Of a stretch of DNA of 14,264 nucleotides, positions 7,944 to 14,251 are shown piece by piece (positions within the stretch are counted from its first letter, which is position 1; the number at the start of each line of letters is the position of its first letter). This DNA comes from Methanocorpusculum sp. (GTDB lineage: Archaea > Halobacteriota > Methanomicrobia > Methanomicrobiales > Methanocorpusculaceae), in contig DALTWR010000003.1 of NCBI GenBank assembly GCA_029986975.1, positions 1-14,264 on the forward strand, written 5' to 3'. Made by a program: the position numbers and the translations under genes. The notes under the pieces are model-generated. The model did not search any database. It saw only the letters and a list, made by a program, of their open reading frames with translations, and had not been told where the DNA came from.

Positions 7944-8276
7944 TTACTCATGAATCAGTACAAGAATCATCTTAAACTGAGTGAGCGGATGTACTGCATG
8001 CGGCACGTTAGCGGGCATAATGAGCATATCTCCGGCGTGAACTGTATGTGAAACTCCTCCGATAGGAATTTCTGCTTCTCCTTCGACGGCTATTACTAAT
8101 GCATCAAACGGTGCTGAATGTTCAGAAAGTCCTTCGCCCTTCTCAAAAGCGAAGGCGGTAACAGTTCCTGCTTTTTTGTTTATTACCATGCGGGAAACTA
8201 CCGAGCCTTTCTGATAGTCTGTAAGTTCTTTTACCGGAACTACGTTTCCGATAAGTTTTGATGAATCATATTCCAT
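7944..8276 (-). CDS. Small single-domain cupin protein (110 aa)
   Basis: This is a one-domain cupin of 110 residues. The conserved beta-barrel features are the first motif around GEGLSEHSAPFDALVIAVEGEAEI (residues 47-70) and the second around AGDMLIMPANVPHAVHP (81-97). H53 and H93 are present, but the usual second His of the first motif is replaced (HSA), and E65 sits at the end of motif 1. Metal binding may be reduced or use another set. Such proteins include small isomerases, sugar-binding and sensor cupins, so the substrate cannot be named. I chose the ATG at 8276. An upstream GTG at 8285 is in frame and adds three residues, but GTGAT there reads better as the archaeal ribosome binding site (GGTGAT type) four bases before the ATG. 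The transporter gene upstream ends about 50 bp away, which suggests a shared transcript. Confidence 0.88.
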   Translation of the reverse strand: MEYDSSKLIGNVVPVKELTDYQKGSVVSRMVINKKAGTVTAFAFEKGEGLSEHSAPFDALVIAVEGEAEIPIGGVSHTVHAGDMLIMPANVPHAVHPLTQFKMILVLIHE

Positions 8277-8327
8277 GGTTATCACTTATCCCTGATTGGT
8301 TATTATGTTGGTGGTTGGGGAAATATC

Positions 8328-9209
8328 TCAGAGAGTTTTCTTCTCCTTTAGTTTCTTCCATGTAATTTCTGCAAATACAGCACCCCCAATAATGCAGACT
8401 GCGCCAAGGGTCTGCAGCGGGGTTAAGATTTCCTGCAGGAACAGGGCAGAGAATATCACTGCGGAAAGCGGTTCAAGGTATCCAAGGACGGAGATTGTCT
8501 GCGCAGAGAGTTTTCTCATTGACGTAAAGTAGAGGAAGCATGCTATACCTGTGTTGGTGATACCTATGAGAAGAATCCATACCCAGGCGTCCGGGGGGAT
8601 TTCTGAGATAAAGGAAAAACCACACTTACATGCGACAAAGACAGTAACTGTAATACAGGCGAATATAAGCTGGAACAACGTGTTTTCCAGACCGCTGACG
8701 CCTGTTGCTTTTTTATTGAGAATAATCATTGCAGCGCATGCAGCAGCCGACATAGTACCGCAGAACAAACCCCATCCTCCTGCACCTTCCAAAGCTGCAC
8801 CGCCATTTAGAACAACGCAGCCGAGGGCTACAATAATGAATCCGATGACTTTTTGCGCGGTGAACTTTTCGCCGAAGAGAAACGGGGATAGTACCATTAC
8901 GATAATGGGTCCGCAGTAATAGAGAAGCGTTGAAACGCCGACGCCGCTTAACTGATATCCTTCATAGAGAAGCATCCATGACAAACCCATTGATGCGCCT
9001 GAAAATATCAGGAAGATAAGGTCTTTCCGTTTTTTAAAGATGGTAATCTTATTTCTGAGGAGGAAGAATACCGCAGCAAGCGTCAGCGAGCCGAGCAGTG
9101 CGCGGAAGAATACAATCTCGTAACTGGAGAGCGGAATAAAGCTTGCGACGATGCCGTTTGTTCCGAAAATCAGAAGTGATGCGAGGAAAAATATGAGTGC
9201 TTTATTCAT
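8328..9209 (-). CDS. EamA/DMT-family transporter (drug/metabolite exporter)
   Basis: This 293-residue integral membrane protein has about ten hydrophobic helices in two halves, the layout of EamA (formerly DUF6) transporters of the DMT superfamily. Visible family-like segments include IFGTNGIVASF and the FFRALLGSLTLAAVFFLL helix in the first half, GYQLSGVGVSTLLYYCGPIIV before the middle, and AQTISVLGYLEPLSAVIFSALFL with a closing GAVCIIGGAVF helix in the second. A basic tail (KKLKEKK) on the cytoplasmic side ends the protein. Members move amino acids, nucleosides or other small metabolites, and the substrate cannot be read from sequence. The ATG lies 12 bases after the stop of the 67-aa membrane protein gene. 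The two are probably co-transcribed, with the cupin and MBL genes following on the same strand. Confidence 0.92.
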   Translation of the reverse strand: MNKALIFFLASLLIFGTNGIVASFIPLSSYEIVFFRALLGSLTLAAVFFLLRNKITIFKKRKDLIFLIFSGASMGLSWMLLYEGYQLSGVGVSTLLYYCGPIIVMVLSPFLFGEKFTAQKVIGFIIVALGCVVLNGGAALEGAGGWGLFCGTMSAAACAAMIILNKKATGVSGLENTLFQLIFACITVTVFVACKCGFSFISEIPPDAWVWILLIGITNTGIACFLYFTSMRKLSAQTISVLGYLEPLSAVIFSALFLQEILTPLQTLGAVCIIGGAVFAEITWKKLKEKKTL

Positions 9210-9221
9210 TCAGATATTGTC

Positions 9222-9425
9222 TCACTGTTTTTTTGGAAGCAGCAGAGATATGCCGAAGGCAACTGCCGCGATGGAGAGAAAGATTACTGCATGTTCCGGA
9301 GCCATTTTATGAAGCAGAGATAAAACAAGGACTGCAAGCCCCATGGCTAATCCTATGCAGCCTAATATCATACGAGGGTGGTCGATTACGGTTATCTTGT
9401 CGAGTGAGTCTTTTTTTCCGGTCAT
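9222..9425 (-). CDS. Small two-helix membrane protein (67 aa), unknown function
   Basis: A 67-residue protein with a short charged N-terminus (MTGKKDSLDK) and two hydrophobic segments, about residues 18-39 (RMILGCIGLAMGLAVLVLSLL) and 45-63 (HAVIFLSIAAVAFGISLLL). It ends in PKKQ. I recognise no family. The reading frame stays open upstream to a TTG at 9491, but I chose the ATG at 9425. It has a ribosome binding site GAAGGA 8 bases upstream (9439-9434) and a TATA-like element about 45 bases upstream, and the residues gained by the longer form are highly basic and polar. It is followed after 12 bp by the EamA transporter gene, so it may be an accessory subunit or just a co-transcribed neighbour. 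Confidence 0.7.
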   Translation of the reverse strand: MTGKKDSLDKITVIDHPRMILGCIGLAMGLAVLVLSLLHKMAPEHAVIFLSIAAVAFGISLLLPKKQ

Positions 9426-9462
9426 ATCAGTTGTCCTTCTAAGTTGGTTTTCTGACCTCTTC

Positions 9463-9476
9463 AACCTATACCTTAT
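9463..9476. promoter_or_regulatory. Putative promoter in the divergent intergenic region
   Basis: The region 9426-9518 separates divergently transcribed genes. On the - strand it holds TAAGGTATAGGTT, with TATA at 9470-9467. This predicts a start near 9442 and a 17-base leader containing the ribosome binding site of the 67-aa protein gene. Read on the + strand, the same bases give CCTATACCTTATTT, at a distance that would start the DHH nuclease transcript near 9496. Either or both directions are possible. The core AGGTATAGGT is shared with the MBL promoter at 7931-7943. Confidence 0.4.
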
Positions 9477-9518
9477 TTCCTTGTACGACAAAGATGTATA
9501 GATATTCAGGAGCCAAAT

Positions 9519-10916
9519 ATGGGAGTCGTTGAAGATATCAGTAAAGCAGCGGATATTATCAGCGAGAGCGATTCAGTAACAGTAGTCTCGCATATTGATG
9601 CTGACGGCATCTCAAGCGGTTCTATTATGCTTCAGGCGCTTTCGCGCGCGCATATTCCGGCAAAACCGGTTTTCATCCGTCAGCTTGAACCGATGACTAT
9701 ACCTCATATTCCGCGCGATTCGAGTCTTAAACTGTTCACGGATTTAGGTTCCGGTCAGCAGAATCTCTTGGAAGATGCGGGATTTTCTTCAGATGAAGTA
9801 CTTATTCTCGACCACCACATACCTCAGGCAGCAGAAAAAGGAACTGAGTACTTTCAGGTAAACTCACAGTTTTACGGAGAAGAGTATGAAAAGTGCAGCG
9901 CAGCAGGAATCTGTTACCTTACCGCGCGAAAGATGGATGAGGCAAACCTTGATTTAAGCAAGCTCGCCGTTGTCGGAAATGTCGGGGATATGATGGCGCG
10001 GGAAAAATGCAAACTCTGCGGCATTGCCCACTGGATTGCCGAAGACGCAGAGAGAAACGGCATTCTCAAAATCAGATTCGGGATAAACTGCTATGGGCTT
10101 TCAACACGGGCGCTGCATCTGTCATTATCGAACAGCGATGACCCGGTAATTCCCGGAATCTCCGGAAAACCTGCCGCTGCCGCAGCGCTTCTCTGCCGCG
10201 CAGGGATATATCCGACGGAAAGTTCATTCCGTGTCTTTGAAGATTTATCTGATGATGAGATACGCAAACTATCAAGCGTTGTCGCAGAGCAGATGATGGC
10301 AAACGGCGAGTCGGTTGAACGTCTGTTTGCTGAACACTATTTCTTCCCTGATGAAGCAGAAAAGACGCCTCTTAGAAATGCTTCAGAGTATGCAACGATG
10401 CTTAACGCCTGCGGCAGATGGCAGAAGCCTGCCGTGGGTGCTGCTGTCTGCGCCGGCGACCGCGGGATTCATTATCGCGAGGCAGAACATATGTTACGGC
10501 ATCACCGGAGTATCATCCGTGATCTCTGCGAGTACATCTTAGATATCGGCGTTGAAGAACACACTGCAATTCAGTCTGTTAACACCGGCGATAAATATCC
10601 GGATACGGTTATAGGAATTGGTGCCGGGATGGCTTTATCAAAACTGAATCCGCTAAAACCGATTCTTGTTATCTCTGCTGTTTCCGATGAGCCGGAACTT
10701 TTGAAGGTATCTATGCGCACGAATGAGCGGATGGTGCGCCGTGGGGTTAATCTGCAGGAAGCTTTATGTAAATCCGCTGCTGAATTCGGCGGCGGAGGCG
10801 GAGGACATAATATTGCAGCAGGCGCATATATACCGAAAGGATGCGAATATGATTTCGTCAGAAGAGTTAACGAACTTATCGAAGAGCAGCTTAAGTCGCG
10901 TACGAAGAATTGCTGA
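9519..10916 (+). CDS. DHH/DHHA1 phosphoesterase, archaeal RecJ/GAN-type single-strand nuclease
   Basis: This 465-residue protein of the DHH superfamily resembles archaeal RecJ homologues. One of these, GAN, binds the GINS replication complex. DHH metal-binding motifs are SHIDADG (H25, D27, D29), FTDLGSG (D75), LILDHH (D98-H99-H100) and VVGNVGD (D157). The C-terminal DHHA1 domain ends with a glycine loop of six Gly (424-429) followed by H430 and NIAAGA. A Cys-rich patch (KCKLC, about 164-168) follows motif IV. By family it should be an Mn-dependent exonuclease acting on single-stranded DNA or RNA in replication or repair. The choice between DNA and RNA, and GINS binding, is inference. The ribosome binding site AGGAG (9508-9512) lies 6 bases before the ATG. 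The next gene starts 68 bases inside its 3' end, so translation of the two is likely coupled. Confidence 0.92.
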   Translation: MGVVEDISKAADIISESDSVTVVSHIDADGISSGSIMLQALSRAHIPAKPVFIRQLEPMTIPHIPRDSSLKLFTDLGSGQQNLLEDAGFSSDEVLILDHHIPQAAEKGTEYFQVNSQFYGEEYEKCSAAGICYLTARKMDEANLDLSKLAVVGNVGDMMAREKCKLCGIAHWIAEDAERNGILKIRFGINCYGLSTRALHLSLSNSDDPVIPGISGKPAAAAALLCRAGIYPTESSFRVFEDLSDDEIRKLSSVVAEQMMANGESVERLFAEHYFFPDEAEKTPLRNASEYATMLNACGRWQKPAVGAAVCAGDRGIHYREAEHMLRHHRSIIRDLCEYILDIGVEEHTAIQSVNTGDKYPDTVIGIGAGMALSKLNPLKPILVISAVSDEPELLKVSMRTNERMVRRGVNLQEALCKSAAEFGGGGGGHNIAAGAYIPKGCEYDFVRRVNELIEEQLKSRTKNC

Positions 10917-11343
10917 CTTTCAGTTCGGACGGGGTGCAGGTCAGGCACTCTTTCCCGATGAGGTCACGTTTTCGTATTCAAATACCAGGCGTGTCAGATA
11001 TGTAAGTCTCGGAAAAGAGCGGCTGGTAACTGTCCGCGCAAATGACGGACGGCTTACGCTTGGGTTTGCCGGGGCACGCCGTCTTCATGAGTTTATTCCC
11101 GCACCGAAAAACCGTGTGGTAGTTATGGAAGATGCAGTGCCCTTTGTTGCAGATGGTAAAAATGCGATGGCAAAACATGTAATCTCAGCCGACGAAGATA
11201 TATTAGCAGAAGACGAAGTCTTTGTGACAGATGAATCAGACAACCTTTTAGCAACCGGGATGGCTGTTCTTGCCGGTTGCGAGATGAAAGGTTTTACTTA
11301 TGGAACAGCCGTAAAAACAAGATCAGGAGCAAATAAAAAATGA
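10849..11343 (+). CDS. PUA-domain RNA-binding protein, archaeal family linked to NAC
   Basis: This 164-residue protein has an N-terminal domain of about 85 residues (family-like RVRRIADFQFGRGAGQALFP, residues 17-36) and a C-terminal PUA domain (about 88-160: VVVMEDAVPFVADGKNAMAK, then DEDILAEDEVFVTDES and ATGMAVLAG). PUA domains bind structured RNA and usually sit on tRNA- or rRNA-modifying enzymes. No catalytic domain is visible here, so an RNA-binding or guiding role is inferred. The frame is open further upstream inside the DHH gene, but the ATG at 10849 is the only sensible start. It removes a stretch that would merely be an out-of-frame reading of the nuclease gene. GGAT about 10 bases upstream is a weak ribosome binding site. 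It overlaps the nuclease gene by 68 nt and the NAC gene by ATGA. PUA followed by NAC is a recurring archaeal order. Confidence 0.85.
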   Translation: MISSEELTNLSKSSLSRVRRIADFQFGRGAGQALFPDEVTFSYSNTRRVRYVSLGKERLVTVRANDGRLTLGFAGARRLHEFIPAPKNRVVVMEDAVPFVADGKNAMAKHVISADEDILAEDEVFVTDESDNLLATGMAVLAGCEMKGFTYGTAVKTRSGANKK

Positions 11344-11675
11344 TGCCGGGAATTAATCCGAAACAGATGAAAGCCGCAATGCGGAAGATGGGTATGAAGA
11401 TGGACGAAATCGAAAATGTTGAGAAGGTCGTCGTCTATACCGCACAGGGAAACTATGTATTTGAGAATGCACAGGTCGTTGGAATTACGATGCAGGGTCA
11501 GACCTCGTATCAGTTATCCGGCGATGTGCATTTTGAAGAGGCGGAAGTTGTTATTCCGGATGAGGATGTGTCTCTTGTTGCAGCTCAGACCGGAAAGACA
11601 GAGGACGAAGCCCGTGCCGCTTTGAAGGAGTGTAAAGGCGACATGGCAGAAGCGATTCTGAAGCTTTCAGCATGA
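11340..11675 (+). CDS. nac: Archaeal nascent polypeptide-associated complex protein (NAC, alpha type)
   Basis: The archaeal NAC protein forms a homodimer that binds ribosomes and nascent chains near the exit tunnel. The 111 residues begin with the typical MMPGINPKQMKAAMRKMG helix. A NAC beta domain (about 28-72, VEKVVVYTAQGNYVFENAQV, then MQGQTSYQLSG) and a UBA domain (about 74-110, DEDVSLVAAQTGKTEDEARAALKECKGDMAEAILKL) follow. The length is that of archaeal NAC. Two adjacent ATGs (11340 and 11343) could be used. The first overlaps the PUA gene stop (ATGATG), and family members starting MxPG fit either. The gene overlaps trmI by ATGA. This supports tightly coupled expression with tRNA modification and RNA-binding neighbours. 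The identification is secure. Confidence 0.96.
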   Translation: MMPGINPKQMKAAMRKMGMKMDEIENVEKVVVYTAQGNYVFENAQVVGITMQGQTSYQLSGDVHFEEAEVVIPDEDVSLVAAQTGKTEDEARAALKECKGDMAEAILKLSA

Positions 11676-12406
11676 TTGGAAACGCCAGAGTTATTCTGCG
11701 CGGAAATTCCCGCGAGTACTTTGTCCGGTTAGGCGAGGGTAAGCTTTCTACCGATATGGGTATGATTGATTTAGCTGCGGCTTCGCTGTGCGAAGACGGA
11801 GATACTATTACAACCCATCTCGGAAAGGAGTTTACGGTAATTCTGCCGAAGGCAGGAGATTACTTTTCGCACGGAAAACGTACCGGGGCGCCTATGATGC
11901 CTAAAGACATTGGAATTGTTATGGCATACACGGGTATGTGTTCACGTGATAGAGTTCTTGATGCGGGAACGGGCTCAGGGATTGCGGCAATTTATTTCGG
12001 CGGATGCGCCCGCGAGGTTGTTTCCTGCGAAGCACGGGCTGATTTTTCCAGGACTGCTGAAGGAAATATTGTCGATGCAGGTCTTTCCAACGTTGAGTGC
12101 CGCGCCTGCGATGTTCTTGAGGTGTCTGACGGTCCCTTTGATATTGTGCATCTCGATATGCAGATTGAGCCGCAGCATGTTGAGCATGCGTATGCTCTTT
12201 TGAAAAACGGCGGATACTTTGCTTCGTACACGCCGTTTCTGGAACAGACGTTTACGGTGATGGATACAGCCCGCCGTCTTTTTGGCGATGAGAATGTGCA
12301 GACCATCGAAATAATGGAGCGTGAATTGTCCCGAAGTGCACGCGGCACACGTCCGTCAACGAGGGTGGGGCATACCGGATATATTACGGTTGCCCGGAAA
12401 ATCTAA
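11672..12406 (+). CDS. trmI: tRNA (adenine-N1)-methyltransferase, TrmI-like (m1A57/58)
   Basis: The protein is predicted to transfer a methyl group from S-adenosylmethionine to N1 of adenine 58 (57/58 in some archaea) in the tRNA T loop, stabilising the fold. The 244 residues contain an N-terminal beta domain (about 1-60), the TrmI stretch FSHGKRTGAPMMPKDIG (65-81), the SAM-binding loop VLDAGTGSG (95-103), acidic E120 and D147, and the C-terminal GTRPSTRVGHTGYITVARK. The catalytic-loop Asp is present as D162 in HLDMQIEP, but the bacterial D-x-P-x-P-W wording is absent. Whether this is normal for its archaeal relatives cannot be checked here. The start overlaps the NAC stop (ATGA) without its own ribosome binding site. 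The stop lies in the stem of a terminator hairpin. A rRNA or other tRNA target cannot be excluded. Confidence 0.9.
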   Translation: MIGNARVILRGNSREYFVRLGEGKLSTDMGMIDLAAASLCEDGDTITTHLGKEFTVILPKAGDYFSHGKRTGAPMMPKDIGIVMAYTGMCSRDRVLDAGTGSGIAAIYFGGCAREVVSCEARADFSRTAEGNIVDAGLSNVECRACDVLEVSDGPFDIVHLDMQIEPQHVEHAYALLKNGGYFASYTPFLEQTFTVMDTARRLFGDENVQTIEIMERELSRSARGTRPSTRVGHTGYITVARKI

Positions 12407-12427
12407 GCCCAAATCGGGCTTCTTTTC
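12405..12427 (+). terminator. Hairpin terminator of the DHH-PUA-NAC-trmI operon
   Basis: AAGCCC (12405-12410) pairs with GGGCTT (12416-12421) around the loop AAATC and is followed directly by a T-rich run (TCTTTTCG). The stem begins within the trmI stop codon TAA. Several more T tracts follow downstream. Confidence 0.65.
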
Positions 12428-12541
12428 GTTTCCGCGCGGAAGTGCTTTTTAAGGCGTTTCTGCGGTTTGTTTTTTATTTGGGGTGTTTTTAGGGCTTTGA
12501 TTTTTTTGATTTCTGTGCGTTTTTTCCACTTCCGCACCGCG
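12422..12541 (+). other. T-tract-rich intergenic region with GC-rich palindromes
   Basis: No protein gene is visible. The strand carries T runs of 5 to 7 near 12446, 12470, 12486, 12501 and 12520, typical of euryarchaeal termination zones. It also has the 12-bp palindrome TTCCGCGCGGAA at 12430-12441. GCGGAAGTG (12436-12444) recurs in inverted form as CACTTCCGC (12527-12535), so the whole stretch could fold back as one 9-bp stem. Multiple termination points for the upstream operon are the simplest reading. Confidence 0.5.
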
Positions 12542-12551
12542 CGGTAGGGGG

Positions 12552-12559
12552 TTTATATA
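12552..12559 (+). promoter_or_regulatory. Perfect archaeal TATA box (TTTATATA) with no protein gene downstream
   Basis: TTTATATA is set between GGGGG and CCCC and predicts a start of transcription near 12580-12583 on the + strand. No ORF of any length follows on that strand before the transposase gene, which is antisense, so the likely product is a non-coding RNA (next feature). The box is nearly symmetric and could also act on the - strand, but nothing there would be served. Confidence 0.5.
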
Positions 12560-12581
12560 CCCCTGCGTCGAATTGTTTAGT

Positions 12582-12667
12582 GTAACATCACAAGAAGCGT
12601 TTCAGGCTGTATCCTTTTAGCGTTTTGATCCACCTCCGCCTGTGAGTTACGTACCCCTGTTTTTTTT
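12582..12667 (+). ncRNA. Candidate small structured RNA (about 86 nt), undescribed
   Basis: The predicted start (about 25-27 bases past the TATA box) coincides with the 5' arm of a long stem. GTAAC (12582-12586), a bulged A and TCACA (12588-12592) pair with TGTGA (12641-12645) and GTTAC (12646-12650), giving ten pairs. GGC (12605-12607) may extend it with GCC (12638-12640). Eight Ts (12660-12667) follow nine bases after the stem, as a termination signal. Promoter, closed fold and T tract thus line up, and no coding potential is seen. The interior contains GATCCACCTCC (12627-12637), close to the 16S 3'-end GGATCACCTCC. I see no tRNA T loop, no C/D boxes and no known RNA class. It may also be part of the end of the neighbouring insertion sequence. 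Prediction from sequence only. Confidence 0.35.
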
Positions 12668-12811
12668 AGTTCATGGATGTTTTGAGGATGTGATTCAGCT
12701 GTATGTATTGCAGATATGGATGCTGAATAGTTACCCAACTTTGACACTTGATTGATAGCTTCCGCTCATCGCACCTATCTTTTTTCGCATTTTAGAATTT
12801 GACAGTTGAGC
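12668..12811. other. Non-coding stretch between candidate RNA and transposase; probable IS end lies here
   Basis: No ORF or RNA is recognised. Two near-identical 12-mers in direct orientation, TTTGACACTTGA (12740-12751) and TTTGACAGTTGA (12798-12809), flank a T6 run. TTGAGC (12806-12811) and GCTCAA (12827-12832) form a 6-bp inverted repeat around the transposase stop. One of these may belong to the insertion sequence terminus, but the other end is outside the window, so no terminal repeat can be matched. Confidence 0.4.
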
Positions 12812-14251
12812 TTATCCTCCGGCTCTGCTCAAAATATTATCCTGATTCAACCTCAAAATAGCCATATTCATCCATTCAAAGTTAGAGTAAATGAATCTCC
12901 TAAAGACCGACTCTCCCTTAATAATCGTAAGTGTCAAATTCTTCAGTGATTTCAGAAAGAATTTTGTTGCTACCTTCTTTACTTCCGGGATAAGATATTT
13001 CGTAAGTGAAACAAACAGCTGCGCCAAAAATCCAATCAGCAATGCCCCTTTAATACTTGATTCCGTCCACACTCTAAGCGGTTTAATCTCTATCTCATTC
13101 TTCAGAGAATGGAACATCTTCTCGATAGAGTCTTTTGAAAAGTACTGAGAATATGCCTCATTTAGTGTCAAATTCTTGCTTGACTTAAGTGCGAAAAATC
13201 CTTCCCTTCCTGTTTTTAGTTCCCGTTCATATCGTTCCAAGAGTTCATCATCAGACTCATTTCCTAAATCAACTTGTATCGTACAACTGAGTTTGAGGAA
13301 TTTATTCTTTGAGGTACGATATTTTCGCGGAAGTTTTCTTCCATGGTAGACACATTCTTTAACGTACCTTGCCTCTTCAAGATCTTTAACTGCCTTTCTA
13401 TGGTGTGCCAGTAAATCTAATTCTTCCCTCTCTTTAGAAAAGTAAAGGTAGTTGATACTCTTAGGATAGATGATTTTGATACCATAGATTCTCTTCATCT
13501 CATCCATTTCATCAGGATTGAGACATTCCGGATTATCCTCCCAAAAGTGTTTGAACCTTTTGTCCAGACTTTTGTTATATCTCATAGATGTAAGATACTT
13601 CTTTCCCGTAGATTCAGTCAAATCAAGATTCTCTTCAGAGTTAGCGCCTTTATCAAAGATGATAAGTGAACCCGGTCTTAATCTTCGGGAGGTCTGAAGG
13701 TATGTTGTTTTGAAATGTTCCATGTCGTTGACATTCCCAGCCCTTACGGTCATACCAATGGGAATTTCAACTGGTTTAGCAAGTTCTGAGATTCCAATAG
13801 TTATCTGTTTTTTATCCGGTCGGTGGTCACGACTATAACCATATTCTCCCAAATCTGCTTTATCTCCCCAAAGAATAAGACTTGTCCAGTCAAGATACTC
13901 ATCAGTAGTTTCAAAAGAGTAGTGCGAAAAGAGATAATCCTGAATGGAGTTCAGGATTAAGCCAAAAGAATCTCCTAAGGTTTCCAATGCGCGGTAAAGA
14001 GTTTTGAGACTGAATGGGTTGAGATGATAATAGTCAAGAATCTCTGGGGTGTTCATCCATACATGACATCGTTTGATGCTGAAATTTTCAGTAAGTTTGT
14101 AAGATATCATGCCGCGAAGGATGGAACATAAGTTAGTTCCACGCATTTTCAAAGGACAGATGATACTATCAAGATTTAGTTCACGAAACATCTTGTCTAC
14201 AAACAGAGAAACTCCAACCGGAAAAGATATGTGTGGTGTTGCTGATATCAT
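12812..14251 (-). CDS. IS1634-like (IS4 superfamily) DDE transposase, apparently intact
   Basis: This 479-residue transposase catalyses cut-and-paste movement of its insertion sequence. The predicted DDE triad is D121 in YLDWTSL, D200 in LIIFDKGANSEENLD and E377 in KDSIEKMFHSLKNE. The GYSRDHRPDKKQITIGI segment (138-154) and the Y-(x)-K-D-x-I-E-K-x-F segment before the final helices are typical of IS1634-type enzymes, where a long insertion separates D2 and E. The length fits the family and there is no internal stop or frameshift, so the protein may be active. The sequence is visibly more AT-rich than the neighbouring genes, consistent with recent transfer. The start ATG at 14251 lies 13 bases from the window end, so promoter and ribosome binding site are not visible. 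The stop TAA lies inside a short inverted repeat. Confidence 0.93.
   Translation of the reverse strand: MISATPHISFPVGVSLFVDKMFRELNLDSIICPLKMRGTNLCSILRGMISYKLTENFSIKRCHVWMNTPEILDYYHLNPFSLKTLYRALETLGDSFGLILNSIQDYLFSHYSFETTDEYLDWTSLILWGDKADLGEYGYSRDHRPDKKQITIGISELAKPVEIPIGMTVRAGNVNDMEHFKTTYLQTSRRLRPGSLIIFDKGANSEENLDLTESTGKKYLTSMRYNKSLDKRFKHFWEDNPECLNPDEMDEMKRIYGIKIIYPKSINYLYFSKEREELDLLAHHRKAVKDLEEARYVKECVYHGRKLPRKYRTSKNKFLKLSCTIQVDLGNESDDELLERYERELKTGREGFFALKSSKNLTLNEAYSQYFSKDSIEKMFHSLKNEIEIKPLRVWTESSIKGALLIGFLAQLFVSLTKYLIPEVKKVATKFFLKSLKNLTLTIIKGESVFRRFIYSNFEWMNMAILRLNQDNILSRAGG

Noticed and set aside
11992..12348. Open frame of 118 codons on the - strand inside trmI
   Set aside because: Antisense to a gene with clear SAM-binding and C-terminal TrmI motifs.
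12590..12640. Possible tRNA or tRNA fragment in the candidate RNA
   Set aside because: No T-loop consensus, acceptor pairing or anticodon arm could be formed; the long terminal stem is different.
12580..12645. Orphan ribosome binding site GGAGGTGGATC on the - strand and an 18-codon GTG frame
   Set aside because: No ATG follows at proper distance and the frame is trivially short; the same bases are better explained as part of the + strand candidate RNA.
12931..13177. The 14-mer AGTGTCAAATTCTT occurring twice in the transposase gene
   Set aside because: Both copies encode KNLTL or part of it on the - strand, so shared protein sequence and AT-rich codon use explain it; no array or spacing is seen.
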